A stretch of 64,000 nucleotides of DNA from Jidongwangia harbinensis (GCF_020216025.1 NZ_JAIWNC010000046.1:21010-85009); one strand, 5' to 3'. Positions 33,443-42,051 are shown, counted from the stretch's first letter. The notes: generated by a model from the sequence alone, not told the origin. Program-made: numbers and translations.

Positions 33443-34321
33443 ATGGACCTCTCCCGCCTCCACTTCCAGGCCCGTGTCGCGATGCAGACTCAGCACCGGG
33501 TACCGCTCACCGTCGCCCGCCTCGCGGAGGTGCGGCGCAGCATGGTCGACGCCGTGCCGGCCGAGGTCGGAACGGGGCCGCAGCTGCACAGCGTCGCCGA
33601 CGTGGACGCGGACGGCGTACCCGCCCGGTGGTACCGCACCGGCGCGGCCGACGCGCCCGCGCTGCTCTACGCGCACGGCGGCGGCTGGGTGCTGGGCGAC
33701 CTGGACACCCACGACGGGCTGTGCCGGCACCTGGCCGCGGCGAGCGGCTGGTCGGTGCTCGCGGTCGACTACCGGCGCGCCCCGGAACACCCGTACCCGG
33801 CGCCGGTCGACGACGTGGAACGGGCGCTGGGCTGGCTGCGGCGCGCGGCCCCCCGGGTGGCGGTGGGCGGTGACTCCGCGGGCGCGCATCTCGCCGCGGT
33901 GGTGGCGCGCCGGGCCCGGGACGCCGGCCTCCCGGTCGCCGCGCAGGTGCTGATCTGCCCGGCGCTCGACCCCGCCATGGCCTACCCCGACCTGGACGAC
34001 TACGGGCTGCACACCGACGAGATGCGGTTCTTCTGGGACGCGTTCGCGCCGCCCGGGGTGGACCGGGCGGACCCCGACCTGAACCCGCTGGCCGCCGACC
34101 CGGCCGGGCTGCCGCCGGCCGTGGTGGTCACCGCCGAGCTGGACATTCTGCGCGACGAGGGGGAGCGGTACGCGGCCCGGCTGCAGGCCGCCGGGGTACC
34201 CGTCGTGTGCGCCCGCTACCAGGGCGTCAACCACAACTTCGTCCGCAAGCTCGCGCTGTTCGACGCCGCGCACGCCGCGGTCGGCCAGATCGCCGGTGCG
34301 CTGCGCCGGCTGTCGGTGTGA
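33443..34321 (+). CDS. Alpha/beta hydrolase, HSL-type esterase
   Basis: 292 residues from ATG 33443. The hormone-sensitive-lipase signature HGGGW is at 78-82, the nucleophile S145 is in GDSAG, and the acid and base are probably D in ELDILRDEG (near 233) and H in GVNHNF (near 265). Such enzymes hydrolyse short-chain esters or lactones. A TACTGT hexamer eight bases before the start suggests a leaderless or nearly leaderless transcript; the divergent PIG-L gene starts 19 bp away, so the two promoters share DNA. Confidence 0.88.
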   Translation: MDLSRLHFQARVAMQTQHRVPLTVARLAEVRRSMVDAVPAEVGTGPQLHSVADVDADGVPARWYRTGAADAPALLYAHGGGWVLGDLDTHDGLCRHLAAASGWSVLAVDYRRAPEHPYPAPVDDVERALGWLRRAAPRVAVGGDSAGAHLAAVVARRARDAGLPVAAQVLICPALDPAMAYPDLDDYGLHTDEMRFFWDAFAPPGVDRADPDLNPLAADPAGLPPAVVVTAELDILRDEGERYAARLQAAGVPVVCARYQGVNHNFVRKLALFDAAHAAVGQIAGALRRLSV

Positions 34322-34325
34322 CCGG

Positions 34326-35168
34326 TCAGAGCGCCGGGGACTGCACCCGGATCGACTCCAGGTTCAGGCGTACGTCGGTGGCCTCGCCGGGCGCCCGGAT
34401 CGGCGTCACCACCGCGTAGTTGTCGGCCAGCGCGGCCAGGTCGGTGTCCGGCTCGAGGGCCTCCTCGGCGGCCTGCACCGCGGTCCGGACGAAGCCTTCG
34501 CCCGCCTCCGCGATGCTCACCTGGACCTGGCCGAACCGGGCCAGCCGGGCCCGGCGCAGCCCGCGGATCCCGTCGCAGTGCAGGTCCGGGACGTTCAGAT
34601 TGAGCACGGTGCCGGGCGGCGTGTGGGTCAGCGTGGGCAGCAGCTGCACGGCCAGGTTCGCCGCGCTGTCCCAGTGCCGCTGCTCGTCGTCCACCTTGTC
34701 GAGGTCGGCGATCGCCGCGCCGCCGCTGGACGAACTGGCCGCGGCCGGGGTGAGCACGTCCAGCGAGACGGCCAGCCCGCGCAGGCCGGCGTGCGAGGCG
34801 GTCAGGGTGGCGCCGACGGTACCGGAGTGGATCACCGCGGCCCCCGCGTTGGCGCCCCGGTTGATGCCGGACAGCACCACGGTCGGCACCGCGCCGAACG
34901 CCTCCCGCAGCGCCAGCAGCACGATGAACGCCGGGGAGGCCGCGACCGCGTACGCCGGGATGTTGCGCGCCCCGGTCAGTTCCCGCGGCTCCACCACGAT
35001 CTTGCCGTCCTTCTCCACCGCGGTCATCGCGGCGCTGCTCCCGCTGGCCTCGGTGAGCGGCGCGGCGACCACGACGTCGTATCCGGCGCGCTGCGCGGCC
35101 CGGGCCAGCCACCGGATGCCCGGCGCCTCGATCCCGTCGTCGTTGGTGATCAGGATGCGTTCGCTCAT
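34326..35168 (-). CDS. surE: SurE 5'/3'-nucleotidase
   Basis: 280 residues from ATG 35168. It begins with the SurE metal motif TNDDG (8-12), followed by APLTEASGSSAA and LSGINRGANAG (near 98-108), which complete the metal and phosphate site. SurE removes phosphate from nucleoside monophosphates and is a survival or housekeeping enzyme. The start codon abuts the stop of the PfkB-type kinase gene upstream, so the two are probably one operon. Confidence 0.93.
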   Translation of the reverse strand: MSERILITNDDGIEAPGIRWLARAAQRAGYDVVVAAPLTEASGSSAAMTAVEKDGKIVVEPRELTGARNIPAYAVAASPAFIVLLALREAFGAVPTVVLSGINRGANAGAAVIHSGTVGATLTASHAGLRGLAVSLDVLTPAAASSSSGGAAIADLDKVDDEQRHWDSAANLAVQLLPTLTHTPPGTVLNLNVPDLHCDGIRGLRRARLARFGQVQVSIAEAGEGFVRTAVQAAEEALEPDTDLAALADNYAVVTPIRAPGEATDVRLNLESIRVQSPAL

Positions 35169-36092
35169 CTAGTCCGCCTTGATCGGGGTCAGGTCGACCC
35201 GCTCGGTGAGTACCCGGACCGCGTCGGCGTGGCCGGTGCCGAGGCCGTGCCGGGTGACGTTGAGTGCGCCGGCGGCCGCGCCGGTGCGGACCGCCTGGGC
35301 CAGGTCGCCGCCGCGGGCCAGGGTGGCCGCGACGCCGGCGGTCATCGAGTCGCCGGCGCCACGTGTCTCGGCGGGTGCCAGTGTCGGCATGCCGACCTCG
35401 TACACCCGGTCGTCGATCAGCGCGTACGCCCCCGCGTCGCTGCGCGAGACCAGTGCCGTCCCGGCGCCGTCGGTGTGCAGCCGGTGGAGCGCCTTGATCA
35501 GCTCGCCGGGGGAGTCGTCGGCGGCCCGGCCGTCCGCGATGAGTTCCTCGTGGCTCACCTTCACCACGTGCAGCCCGGCCTCCAGCACCGCGGCCAGGTG
35601 GTCGCCGGACAGGTCGGCGATCACCCGGCAGCCGTTCGCGCCGAGGTCGCCGGCGAGCCGCCGGTACACGTCCGGACCGATCACCGAGGGGTGCGCCGGC
35701 CCGCTCAGCACCGCCACGCCGGCCCGCAGGCCCTCCGCCAGGGCCAGGCTGTACAGCTCGTCCAGGACGTGCCGGGACAGCGGGACGCCGGGCTGCTCGG
35801 CGATCTCCTCGCGGCTGCCGCTGCGCCGGTCGTGCACGTACCACCCACTGCCGGAACCGCGGTGCACGGTCCGCACCGTGACGCCCTCGAACGCGAGCAG
35901 CGGCTCCAGCACCGCGCCGACCTCGCCGCCGACCGCGGCCACCAGAGTGACCTCGGCGCCCAGCGAGGTGATCATGCGGGTCTGCCAGATGCCCTGCCCG
36001 CCGGGGTGGACGTGCAGCTCCGGCTGGTCGTGCTGCTGCTCGATGGTCACCGTCAGCTGGGGGGCCGGAGCGAACACCATGACCGCACTCAT
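35169..36092 (-). CDS. PfkB-family carbohydrate kinase (1-phosphofructokinase-like)
   Basis: 307 residues from ATG 36092 (a second ATG four codons later is possible). The N-terminal APAPQLTVTIEQ and GGQGIWQTRMITSLGAEV recall 1-phosphofructokinase/LacC members, though the Gly-Gly-Lys-Gly of that group is GGQG here. The C-terminal signature RGAGDSMTAGVAATLA carries the catalytic Asp. ATP-dependent phosphorylation of a sugar or sugar phosphate is expected; the substrate is uncertain. It is directly followed by surE, with no intergenic bases. Confidence 0.85.
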   Translation of the reverse strand: MSAVMVFAPAPQLTVTIEQQHDQPELHVHPGGQGIWQTRMITSLGAEVTLVAAVGGEVGAVLEPLLAFEGVTVRTVHRGSGSGWYVHDRRSGSREEIAEQPGVPLSRHVLDELYSLALAEGLRAGVAVLSGPAHPSVIGPDVYRRLAGDLGANGCRVIADLSGDHLAAVLEAGLHVVKVSHEELIADGRAADDSPGELIKALHRLHTDGAGTALVSRSDAGAYALIDDRVYEVGMPTLAPAETRGAGDSMTAGVAATLARGGDLAQAVRTGAAAGALNVTRHGLGTGHADAVRVLTERVDLTPIKAD

Positions 36093-36153
36093 GTCCCAAT
36101 TTTCACTGATGTTCTGCGATGCCGCGCGCCGTTCGGCGAACTGTCCTCCCGGC

Positions 36154-37065
36154 TCACCAGCCGACCGGTGTGCACCGCCCGGCGCCGACCGGCTCCACCT
36201 GGAGCGTGGCGTGGTCGATCGAGAAGTCCTCGTGGAGTGCGTCGCGGGCACTGGCGAGCACCGCGCCGAGTTCGGCGTCCGGGTCCAGGCTGAGGTGGGC
36301 CGAGGCCACGTCCATGCCCGAGGTGAGCGTCCAGACGTGCAGGTCGTGCACGTCGCAGACGCCGGGGACCGCGGCGAGGCGGTCGCGCACCGTGCCCACG
36401 TCCAGGTGGCGGGGTGCGGCCTGGACCAGGATGCGGACGGCGGACCGGCCGAGCGCGAACGTCCGGGGCAGGATCATCAGCGCCACGAGCACCGCGACGA
36501 TCGGGTCCGCGTACGACCAGCCGGTCACCGCGATGATCGCCGCGGCCACGATGACGCCGACCGAGCCCAGCAGGTCGCCCAGGACCTCCAGGTAGGCGCC
36601 GCGCACGTTGATGCTCTCCCGGGCACCGTCCCGGAGCAGCGCGAACGCCACCAGGTTGACCAGCAGGCCGCCGGTCGCGACCAGCAGCATCCAGCCGGCC
36701 GGCACGTCCGGCGGGTCGGTGAACCGGCGGGCCGCCTCGATCAGCACGTAGACCGCCACGCCGGTGAGCAGCAGCGCGTTCGCCAGCGCGGCGAGCACCT
36801 CGAGCCGGTAGAGGCCGAAGGTGCGCTGCGAATCGGTGCCCGCCCGGCCGGCCGCGGTGATGGCGGCGAGCGCCATCGCGATGCCGAGCACGTCGGTGAA
36901 CATGTGGCCGGCGTCGGAGAGCAACGCCAGCGATCCGGTGACCAGCGCGGCCACCGCCTCGACGATCATGAACGCGGCGAGCAGTCCCGCCGCCCACCAC
37001 AGGCGGATCCGGTGCTGCCCGCCGGCGTGCGCCGCGGAGGCGCCGTGGTCGTGCCCGGCTCCCAT
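36154..37065 (-). CDS. Cation diffusion facilitator (CzcD-like) efflux transporter
   Basis: 303 residues from ATG 37065. Six transmembrane helices occupy about 20-210, and a cytoplasmic ferredoxin-like domain (LHVWTLTSGMDVASAHLSL) follows. The N-terminus has a short His-rich segment (GHDHG...AHAGGQH). Site-A ligands are H54 and D58 in TM2 (SDAGHMFTD) and E160 and D164 in TM5 (YLEVLGD); Zn transporters of the CzcD type usually have His at the E160 position, so metal choice may differ. It exports divalent cations by proton antiport. An inverted repeat in the AT-rich divergent region could bind an ArsR/SmtB-type sensor. Confidence 0.9.
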   Translation of the reverse strand: MGAGHDHGASAAHAGGQHRIRLWWAAGLLAAFMIVEAVAALVTGSLALLSDAGHMFTDVLGIAMALAAITAAGRAGTDSQRTFGLYRLEVLAALANALLLTGVAVYVLIEAARRFTDPPDVPAGWMLLVATGGLLVNLVAFALLRDGARESINVRGAYLEVLGDLLGSVGVIVAAAIIAVTGWSYADPIVAVLVALMILPRTFALGRSAVRILVQAAPRHLDVGTVRDRLAAVPGVCDVHDLHVWTLTSGMDVASAHLSLDPDAELGAVLASARDALHEDFSIDHATLQVEPVGAGRCTPVGW

Positions 37066-37100
37066 GCCTCAACCCTCCGTCGCGGCGTTTGACCCCGGCC

Positions 37101-37130
37101 AATATATGTTCACATCGCTATGTGTGCAAG
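37101..37130. promoter_or_regulatory. AT-rich divergent promoter with CACAT-N4-ATGTG operator-like repeat
   Basis: Within AATATATGTTCACATCGCTA lies the perfect inverted repeat CACAT CGCT ATGTG (37111-37124), between the cation-efflux gene (-) and the secreted propeller gene (+). ArsR/SmtB-type metal sensors often use such AT-rich repeats, but no sensor gene is adjacent. Confidence 0.4.
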
Positions 37131-37202
37131 TTGAACTGGATTGTCATTCCCGGGGTATGCACTGAGGAACGAAGGCCGTTCCCACCTGGAGGAAACCACC
37201 TC

Positions 37203-38132
37203 ATGTCCAGACGTACCGTCGCGATCGTGGTGTCGACCGCCCTGGCAGTCACGCTCGTCGCCCCGCCGGCCGCCGGCGCCGGGTCCCACCGTCCCGCCGC
37301 GCCCACCACGCTCGACCTGCCCGCCGGCTTCCAGCCCGAGGGCATCGCGATCGGCAAGCAGCCGTACGCCTACTTCGGCTCCCGCGTCGACGGCGACATC
37401 TACCGCGTCAACCTGCGCACCGGACGCGGCCGGGTGATCAGCGAGGGCCCCGGCACCCAGTCCCTCGGCATGAAGGTCGACGGCCGGGGCCGCCTCTTCG
37501 TGGCCGGCGGCTCCGGCGGCGACGCCCGGGTGATCGACACGCGCACCGGGGCCGTGCTGGCCTCCTACCGGCTGCAGACCGTCCCCGCGTTCATCAACGA
37601 CGTCACGCTCACCGGCGGCGCCGCCTGGTACACCGACTCCACCAACCCGACCCTGTTCAAGCTGCCGCTCGGCCGGCACGGCGCGCTGCCGTCCGCGGCC
37701 ACCGCGGTCCCGCTCACCGGCGCCATCGCCTACGCCACACCCGGCCCCAACGCCAACGGCATCAGCCCCACGCCGGACGGACGCGCGCTGATCATCGTGC
37801 AGGCCAACACCGGCAAGCTCTTCCACACCACGTACGCCGGCGTCACCACCGAGATCGACCTGGGTGGCGAGACCGTCGGCAACGGCGACGGCCTCTGGCT
37901 GCGCGGACGCACCCTGTACGTGGTCCAGAACCGCCTCAACCAGATCGCGAAGATCAAGCTCAACCGCGCCGGCACGCGGGGCGAGGTGGTCTCCCGCACC
38001 GGCGACCCGCGCTTCGACGTACCCACCACCATCGCCGAGTACGGCGGCCGCTTCTACCTGCCGAACGCCCGGTTCACCACGCCCGCCGAGCCGACCACCC
38101 CGTACACCGCGGTGGCCGTCCCGATCCCGTAG
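37203..38132 (+). CDS. Secreted SMP-30/gluconolactonase-like beta-propeller protein
   Basis: 309 residues from ATG 37203 with TGGAGGAAACC upstream. A signal peptide (SRRTVAIVVSTALAVTLVA, cleavage near residue 26) precedes a repeating beta-propeller pattern: PAGFQPEGIAIG, DGDIYRVNL, GRLFVAGGSGGDARVIDT, NDVTLTGGAAWYTDS, NGISPTPDG. This matches the SMP-30/NHL superfamily seen as small secreted superoxide-dismutase-like or gluconolactonase-like proteins in actinobacteria. Enzyme activity is unproven. A repeat array of the 61-bp family begins about 60 bp after its stop. Confidence 0.8.
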   Translation: MSRRTVAIVVSTALAVTLVAPPAAGAGSHRPAAPTTLDLPAGFQPEGIAIGKQPYAYFGSRVDGDIYRVNLRTGRGRVISEGPGTQSLGMKVDGRGRLFVAGGSGGDARVIDTRTGAVLASYRLQTVPAFINDVTLTGGAAWYTDSTNPTLFKLPLGRHGALPSAATAVPLTGAIAYATPGPNANGISPTPDGRALIIVQANTGKLFHTTYAGVTTEIDLGGETVGNGDGLWLRGRTLYVVQNRLNQIAKIKLNRAGTRGEVVSRTGDPRFDVPTTIAEYGGRFYLPNARFTTPAEPTTPYTAVAVPIP

Positions 38133-38196
38133 CGATCACCGGGGTGCCGCCGTCCCGACCGGGCCGCCGGCACGCTCCCACCGCCCCGACAACGCG
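38133..38196. other. Start of a 353-bp gap (38133-38485) without genes
   Basis: The gap between the propeller gene and the helicase holds only the three-unit 61-bp repeat and the G/C homopolymer hairpin described separately. No credible start/RBS was seen on either strand. Confidence 0.5.
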
Positions 38197-38360
38197 TGGT
38201 GTTGTGGCGCGCTCCGAGCCGGAGTGGCACACGGGTGCGCCGTCGCAGTGGCATGTGTGGTGTTGTGGCGCGCTCCGAGCCGCAGTGGCACACGGGTGCG
38301 CCGTCACGGTGGCGTGTGTGGAGTAGCGGTGGGTTCCTCACCGGAGTTCCACACGGCGCC
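38197..38360. repeat. Three units of the 61-bp-period repeat family (locus B)
   Basis: TGGTGTTGTGGCGCG occurs at 38197 and 38258, exactly 61 bp apart, and a decayed third unit at 38319. Units 1 and 2 continue CTCCGAGCCGGAGTGGCAC / CTCCGAGCCGCAGTGGCAC; unit 3 has GGAGTTCCACACGGCG, closer to the TTTTCCACGCGGCG of locus A. The period and the aligned core match locus A at 2.1-2.6 kb. Confidence 0.85.
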
Positions 38361-38415
38361 GCTGAGCACTTCCCTGCTCCGAGCACTGTCGGCACGGTCC
38401 GGACGCCACGGGGAA

Positions 38416-38473
38416 ACCGCGTTGGGGGGGGGGGGGGGGCGGGGGCCCCCCCCCCCCCCCCCCCCAACGCGGT
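38416..38473 (-). terminator. Inverted repeat enclosing G16-C-G5-C20 homopolymers
   Basis: ACCGCGTT (38416-38423) and AACGCGGT (38466-38473) flank sixteen G, one C, five G and twenty C, giving a possible hairpin with more than 25 G-C pairs. It lies 13 bp past the stop of the minus-strand helicase, where a terminator is expected. The run lengths are suspicious and may include sequencing or assembly error. Confidence 0.5.
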
Positions 38474-38485
38474 AAGCGGCGCCGC

Positions 38486-40651
38486 TCAGAACAGGGTCTG
38501 CGTACCGCGCGGAATCATCGCCGGGCGCCACGCCGGATCGGTACCCACCGTGGTCAGGCGCTGCGTCGCCCGGGACAACGCCACGTACAGCGTCCGGACC
38601 CCGCTGGCGTCGACCGCCACCTCGCCCGGCTCGACCAGCACCACGGCGTCGTACTCCATGCCCTTGGCCTCGAGCACGCTGACCACCTGGACCCGTTCCG
38701 GCAGCCCGGCCACCCACGCCGCCATCTCCTCGCGGCGCGGCACCGGGGTGATCACGCCGATCGTCCCGTCGACGTCGGTGAGCTGCTTCTCGGTGGCCTG
38801 CCGGACCGCGGTCGCCAGGCCCGCCGCCGGCACCACCTCGTCCACCGGGTCCACGCCGGTGCTGCGCACCGCGGACGGCAACGGCAGGTCCGGCATGATG
38901 GTACGGATCACCGAGGCGGCCACCGCGAAGATCTCGGACGAGTTGCGGTAGTTCGTGGTGAGCGCGTACGTGCTGCGCTTGCGGGAGCCGAGCGCCCGGT
39001 CGCGGGCCCGGTCGAGTTCCGCCGGGTCGCCCGACCACGCCGTCTGGGCCGGGTCGCCGACCACCGTCCAGGAGGCGTACTGGCCGCGGCGGCCGATCAT
39101 CCGCCACTGCATCGGCGAGACGTCCTGCGCCTCGTCCACCACCACGTGGGCGTAGTCCCGGTAGTCGTCCTCGCGCTGGGTCTGCTGGGCGCGGGTGGCC
39201 GCCTGCCGGTCCGCGTACGTGCTGACCTCCTGCACGCCGTCGCGTACGTGGAACGGGTTCCGGGTCTTCTTCGCGGCCTGCTTCGGACGGCCCATCAGTT
39301 CGTCGAGCTCGTCCAGCAGCGCCACGTCGGCGATCGTCGGGCCGTGCTCGGCGAGCCCGTCGAACGAGCCCTGCAGGGTGCCGATCTCGTCGCGGGAGAG
39401 CAGACCGTTCGCGTACGCCCGCAGCCGGCCCGGTTCGGCCAGCCAGCCCAGCACCCGCATCGGGGTGAGCCGGGGCCACCAGGCGCGCAGGAAGTCGCGG
39501 AAGTCGCCGCGGTCGGCCAGTTCCGCCTCGAAGTCGGGCTTCTCCGGCAGGTTCGTCACCTTCTGCGTGCGGGCCTGCGTCCACAGGGCGTTGAAGATGC
39601 CGTCGAACCCGGCGCCGCGGACCTCGTTGCGGCGGGCGCCGCGCGGCAGTGCCCGGCGGCGGATCCGGTCCAGGTCGGCGGCGTCCAGGCGGAGCAGCGC
39701 GCCGCGGTAGAGCAGCCGCAGCTCGGTGGGTGCGCCGGGTACCGCGTCGTGGGTGGCGCGTTCCAGCACCCGGCGGATCCGCAGTGAGCCCTTGACGGCG
39801 GCCACGTGGGTGGGGTCGACGCGCTGGGCGTCGTACCCGACCACCAGGGAGCCGAGCGAGCGCAGCGTGGCGGTGTCCTCGCCGAGCGAGGGCAGCACGG
39901 TGGCGATGTAGGTGACGAAGACCCCGGAGGGGCCGACCACCAGGATGCCGCCGCCGGCGAACCGGCTGCGGTCGGAATAGAGCAGGTACGCCGCCCGGTG
40001 CAGCGCGACCGCGGTCTTGCCGGTGCCGGGCCCGCCGGTCACGATCGTCACGCCGGAGGCGGGGGAGCGGATCGCGTCGTCCTGTTCGCGCTGGATGGTC
40101 GCCACGATGTCGCGCATGCCGTGCCCGGTGGCCTTGGAGAGGCTGGCCAGCAGCGCGCCGTCGCCGACGACCCGCATGTCCTCCGGCGCGGCTTCCGGGT
40201 CGAGCAGGTCGTCCTCGATGCCGATGACCCGTTCCCGGCTGGACTGGATCATGCGGCGGCGGATCACGCCGAGCGGTTCGGCGGCGGTGGCGCGGTAGAA
40301 CGCCGCCGCGGCCGGTGCCCGCCAGTCGACCACCAGCGGCTGGGAGTTCTCGTCCCGGATGCCCATCCGGCCCACGTAGTGCACGGCGCCGGTCCGCAGG
40401 TCGAGCCGGCCGAACACCAGCCCTTCGTACTCGGTGTCCAGCGCGTGCCGGCGGCGGGCCGCGTGGAACACCATCGCGTCCCGTTCCACCAGGGCGCCGA
40501 AGGTGCCGACGCCGGCGAGCTGGTAGCCCTCCTTCTCGGCGCGGGACGCGTCGCGGCGCAGCTCGCCGAGCCGGGCGTAGACCCGGTCGACGTGCGCCTG
40601 TTCGACGGCGATCTCCTGTTGCAGGACGGTGGCGTCGCTCAAGTCGGTCAT
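38486..40651 (-). CDS. helR: HelD/HelR-type RNA-polymerase-recycling helicase-like ATPase
   Basis: 721 residues from ATG 40651. The N-terminal 60 residues form the antiparallel coiled coil (LQQEIAVEQAHVDRVYARLGEL) that HelD proteins insert into the RNA polymerase secondary channel. The UvrD/PcrA-like motor has Walker A GGPGTGKT (206-213), DEAQDVSPMQW as motif II, and the NYRNSSEIF and AKGMEYDAVVLV helicase motifs. Known HelD/HelR proteins release stalled or rifampicin-bound RNA polymerase; length and sequence fit the actinobacterial class. No rifamycin-associated element was found upstream. It is monocistronic, followed by a large hairpin. Confidence 0.88.
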   Translation of the reverse strand: MTDLSDATVLQQEIAVEQAHVDRVYARLGELRRDASRAEKEGYQLAGVGTFGALVERDAMVFHAARRRHALDTEYEGLVFGRLDLRTGAVHYVGRMGIRDENSQPLVVDWRAPAAAAFYRATAAEPLGVIRRRMIQSSRERVIGIEDDLLDPEAAPEDMRVVGDGALLASLSKATGHGMRDIVATIQREQDDAIRSPASGVTIVTGGPGTGKTAVALHRAAYLLYSDRSRFAGGGILVVGPSGVFVTYIATVLPSLGEDTATLRSLGSLVVGYDAQRVDPTHVAAVKGSLRIRRVLERATHDAVPGAPTELRLLYRGALLRLDAADLDRIRRRALPRGARRNEVRGAGFDGIFNALWTQARTQKVTNLPEKPDFEAELADRGDFRDFLRAWWPRLTPMRVLGWLAEPGRLRAYANGLLSRDEIGTLQGSFDGLAEHGPTIADVALLDELDELMGRPKQAAKKTRNPFHVRDGVQEVSTYADRQAATRAQQTQREDDYRDYAHVVVDEAQDVSPMQWRMIGRRGQYASWTVVGDPAQTAWSGDPAELDRARDRALGSRKRSTYALTTNYRNSSEIFAVAASVIRTIMPDLPLPSAVRSTGVDPVDEVVPAAGLATAVRQATEKQLTDVDGTIGVITPVPRREEMAAWVAGLPERVQVVSVLEAKGMEYDAVVLVEPGEVAVDASGVRTLYVALSRATQRLTTVGTDPAWRPAMIPRGTQTLF

Positions 40652-40749
40652 GCTCCCCGGACGGTTCTCTTACGGCAGTAGCCACCGGCAGGTACGCCAG
40701 GGGGCAATCGAACCTACTCCGGTTAGGGCGCCTTCGTCGACGGCGGCGC

Positions 40750-41083
40750 GCCCTTGACACCACCCGGCGCAGCATGGTCGACCGCCGGGGCCCCGCCTCG
40801 GTCAAGGAACTGGCCGCGCCGCTGGCCATGTCGCTGCCCGTGGTGCTCCAGCACCTGCAGGTGCTGGAGGGGAGCGGCCGGGTGCGGTCGGAGAAGGTCG
40901 GCCGGGTCCGGAGCCGCAGCAGGAAGACCTGGTGTTCGACTTCCGCGAGGGCGGCCGGGAGGGGGTCGTCACGATCACCGAGCAGGGCGTCTACCTGGAC
41001 GGCTGGACCAGCCGAAGTACCGCGTCGAGGGCACCGAGCGCCTGCTCACCGCGCTCGGCGAGGCGCTCAGCCGGGAAGCCTAG
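40750..41083 (+). pseudogene. Decayed ArsR regulator fused to SRPBCC remnant
   Basis: Three pieces in three frames. Frame 1 (about 40750-40920) encodes TTRRSMVDRR-GPASVKELAAPLAMSLPVVLQHLQVLE, an ArsR helix-turn-helix lacking its first helix. Frame 2 (about 40929-41003) encodes VFDFREGGRE joined directly to VVTITEQGVYLDG, the start and end of an SRPBCC (AHSA1-like) domain with about 60 residues missing between. Frame 3 (about 41010-41083) encodes KYRVEGTERLLTALGEALS, the SRPBCC C-terminus. ArsR and SRPBCC genes are normally a two-gene operon, so this is a remnant with deletions and at least two frameshifts. Confidence 0.8.
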
Positions 41084-42051
41084 GCGGCCTGGTCGTACCC
41101 GGCCCGCTGCTCGTCCCGCGCGTGGGCGCGGCGCCGGCGCCGGGAACGCTCCACCGGGGTGCTCCCGGCGGCCCGGGCGACCACCGTGGTCAGCGCCGCG
41201 TTCACCGCCTCCGGGCGTTCCAGCATCAGCATGTGACCGGCGCCGGGGCAGACCGTCAGCTCGGTGCCGGGCAGCGCGCCGGCGATCGACTCGGCGCAGG
41301 CCGGTGGGGTCAGCCGGTCCCGGTCGCCGACCAGCGCGGCGGCCGGTACGTCGCCCAGCGCGGCCAGCGTGTCCAGTCGCTGCTGGGCCCCGATCGACGG
41401 ACGGAAGCCGCCGATCGAGCGCAGCGGCGCGCGGCCCACCGCGTCCATGGTCACCTGCAGCGCCGCGTCGTCGAGGTCGTCGCCGAACAGCAGCCAGCGG
41501 ACGCTGGGACGCAGCACCGGCAGCACGGCGCGGTGCGGGCGCCAGGCACCGCAGCGGGCCAGCAGTCCGGCCCCGGCCGTCTCGCCGGCCCGCATCAGCG
41601 TCGCCAGCTGGGCGGGCAGGCCGTACCGGGTGTGCGTGTGGCCCTCGGCGGTGGTGGAGACGAAGACCAGCCCGGCGATCCGGGCGGCGAACTCCTCCGG
41701 GTACGAGTCCGCGTACTCCATGATCGTCATGCCGCCCATCGAGTGGCCGGCCAGCACGACCGGACCGTGCGGGGCGTACCGCCGGAGCACCTCGGCCAGG
41801 TCGCGGCCGAGCTGGGGGAGCGTGGCCGAGTGCAGCCGGGTGGCGCCGGAGCGGCCGTGCCCGCGGGCGTCGTACCGGACGATGCGCGCGCCGCCCGCCG
41901 CCTCCAGCGCGCTGACCTGGTGATGCCATGTGCGCCGGTCCAGGCACCAGCCGTGCATCAGCACGACGGTCACCGGCGCGTCGGCCGGTCCGGACGCTTC
42001 GACGAACAGCCGGACGCCGTCGGAGAGGATCGCTTCCGAGCGTTCGGACAT
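41080..42051 (-). CDS. Alpha/beta hydrolase
   Basis: 323 residues from ATG 42051, with GAGGTG upstream; a longer frame exists but its extra N-terminus is not hydrolase-like. The oxyanion HG is at 33-34, the nucleophile S104 is in AGHSMGG, and the C-terminal His is in CPGAGHMLMLERPE (near 290). DARGHGRS (61-68) is typical of the haloperoxidase/lipase-like group. The last 30 residues are Arg-rich and probably disordered. The substrate is unknown. Its 3' end runs into the ArsR/SRPBCC remnant by four bases. Confidence 0.87.
   Translation of the reverse strand: MSERSEAILSDGVRLFVEASGPADAPVTVVLMHGWCLDRRTWHHQVSALEAAGGARIVRYDARGHGRSGATRLHSATLPQLGRDLAEVLRRYAPHGPVVLAGHSMGGMTIMEYADSYPEEFAARIAGLVFVSTTAEGHTHTRYGLPAQLATLMRAGETAGAGLLARCGAWRPHRAVLPVLRPSVRWLLFGDDLDDAALQVTMDAVGRAPLRSIGGFRPSIGAQQRLDTLAALGDVPAAALVGDRDRLTPPACAESIAGALPGTELTVCPGAGHMLMLERPEAVNAALTTVVARAAGSTPVERSRRRRRAHARDEQRAGYDQAA

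Noticed and set aside
40652..40740. Possible rifamycin-associated element upstream of helR
   Set aside because: No 19-bp inverted repeat of the known GGGGCTTGC type was seen; only unrelated short repeats.
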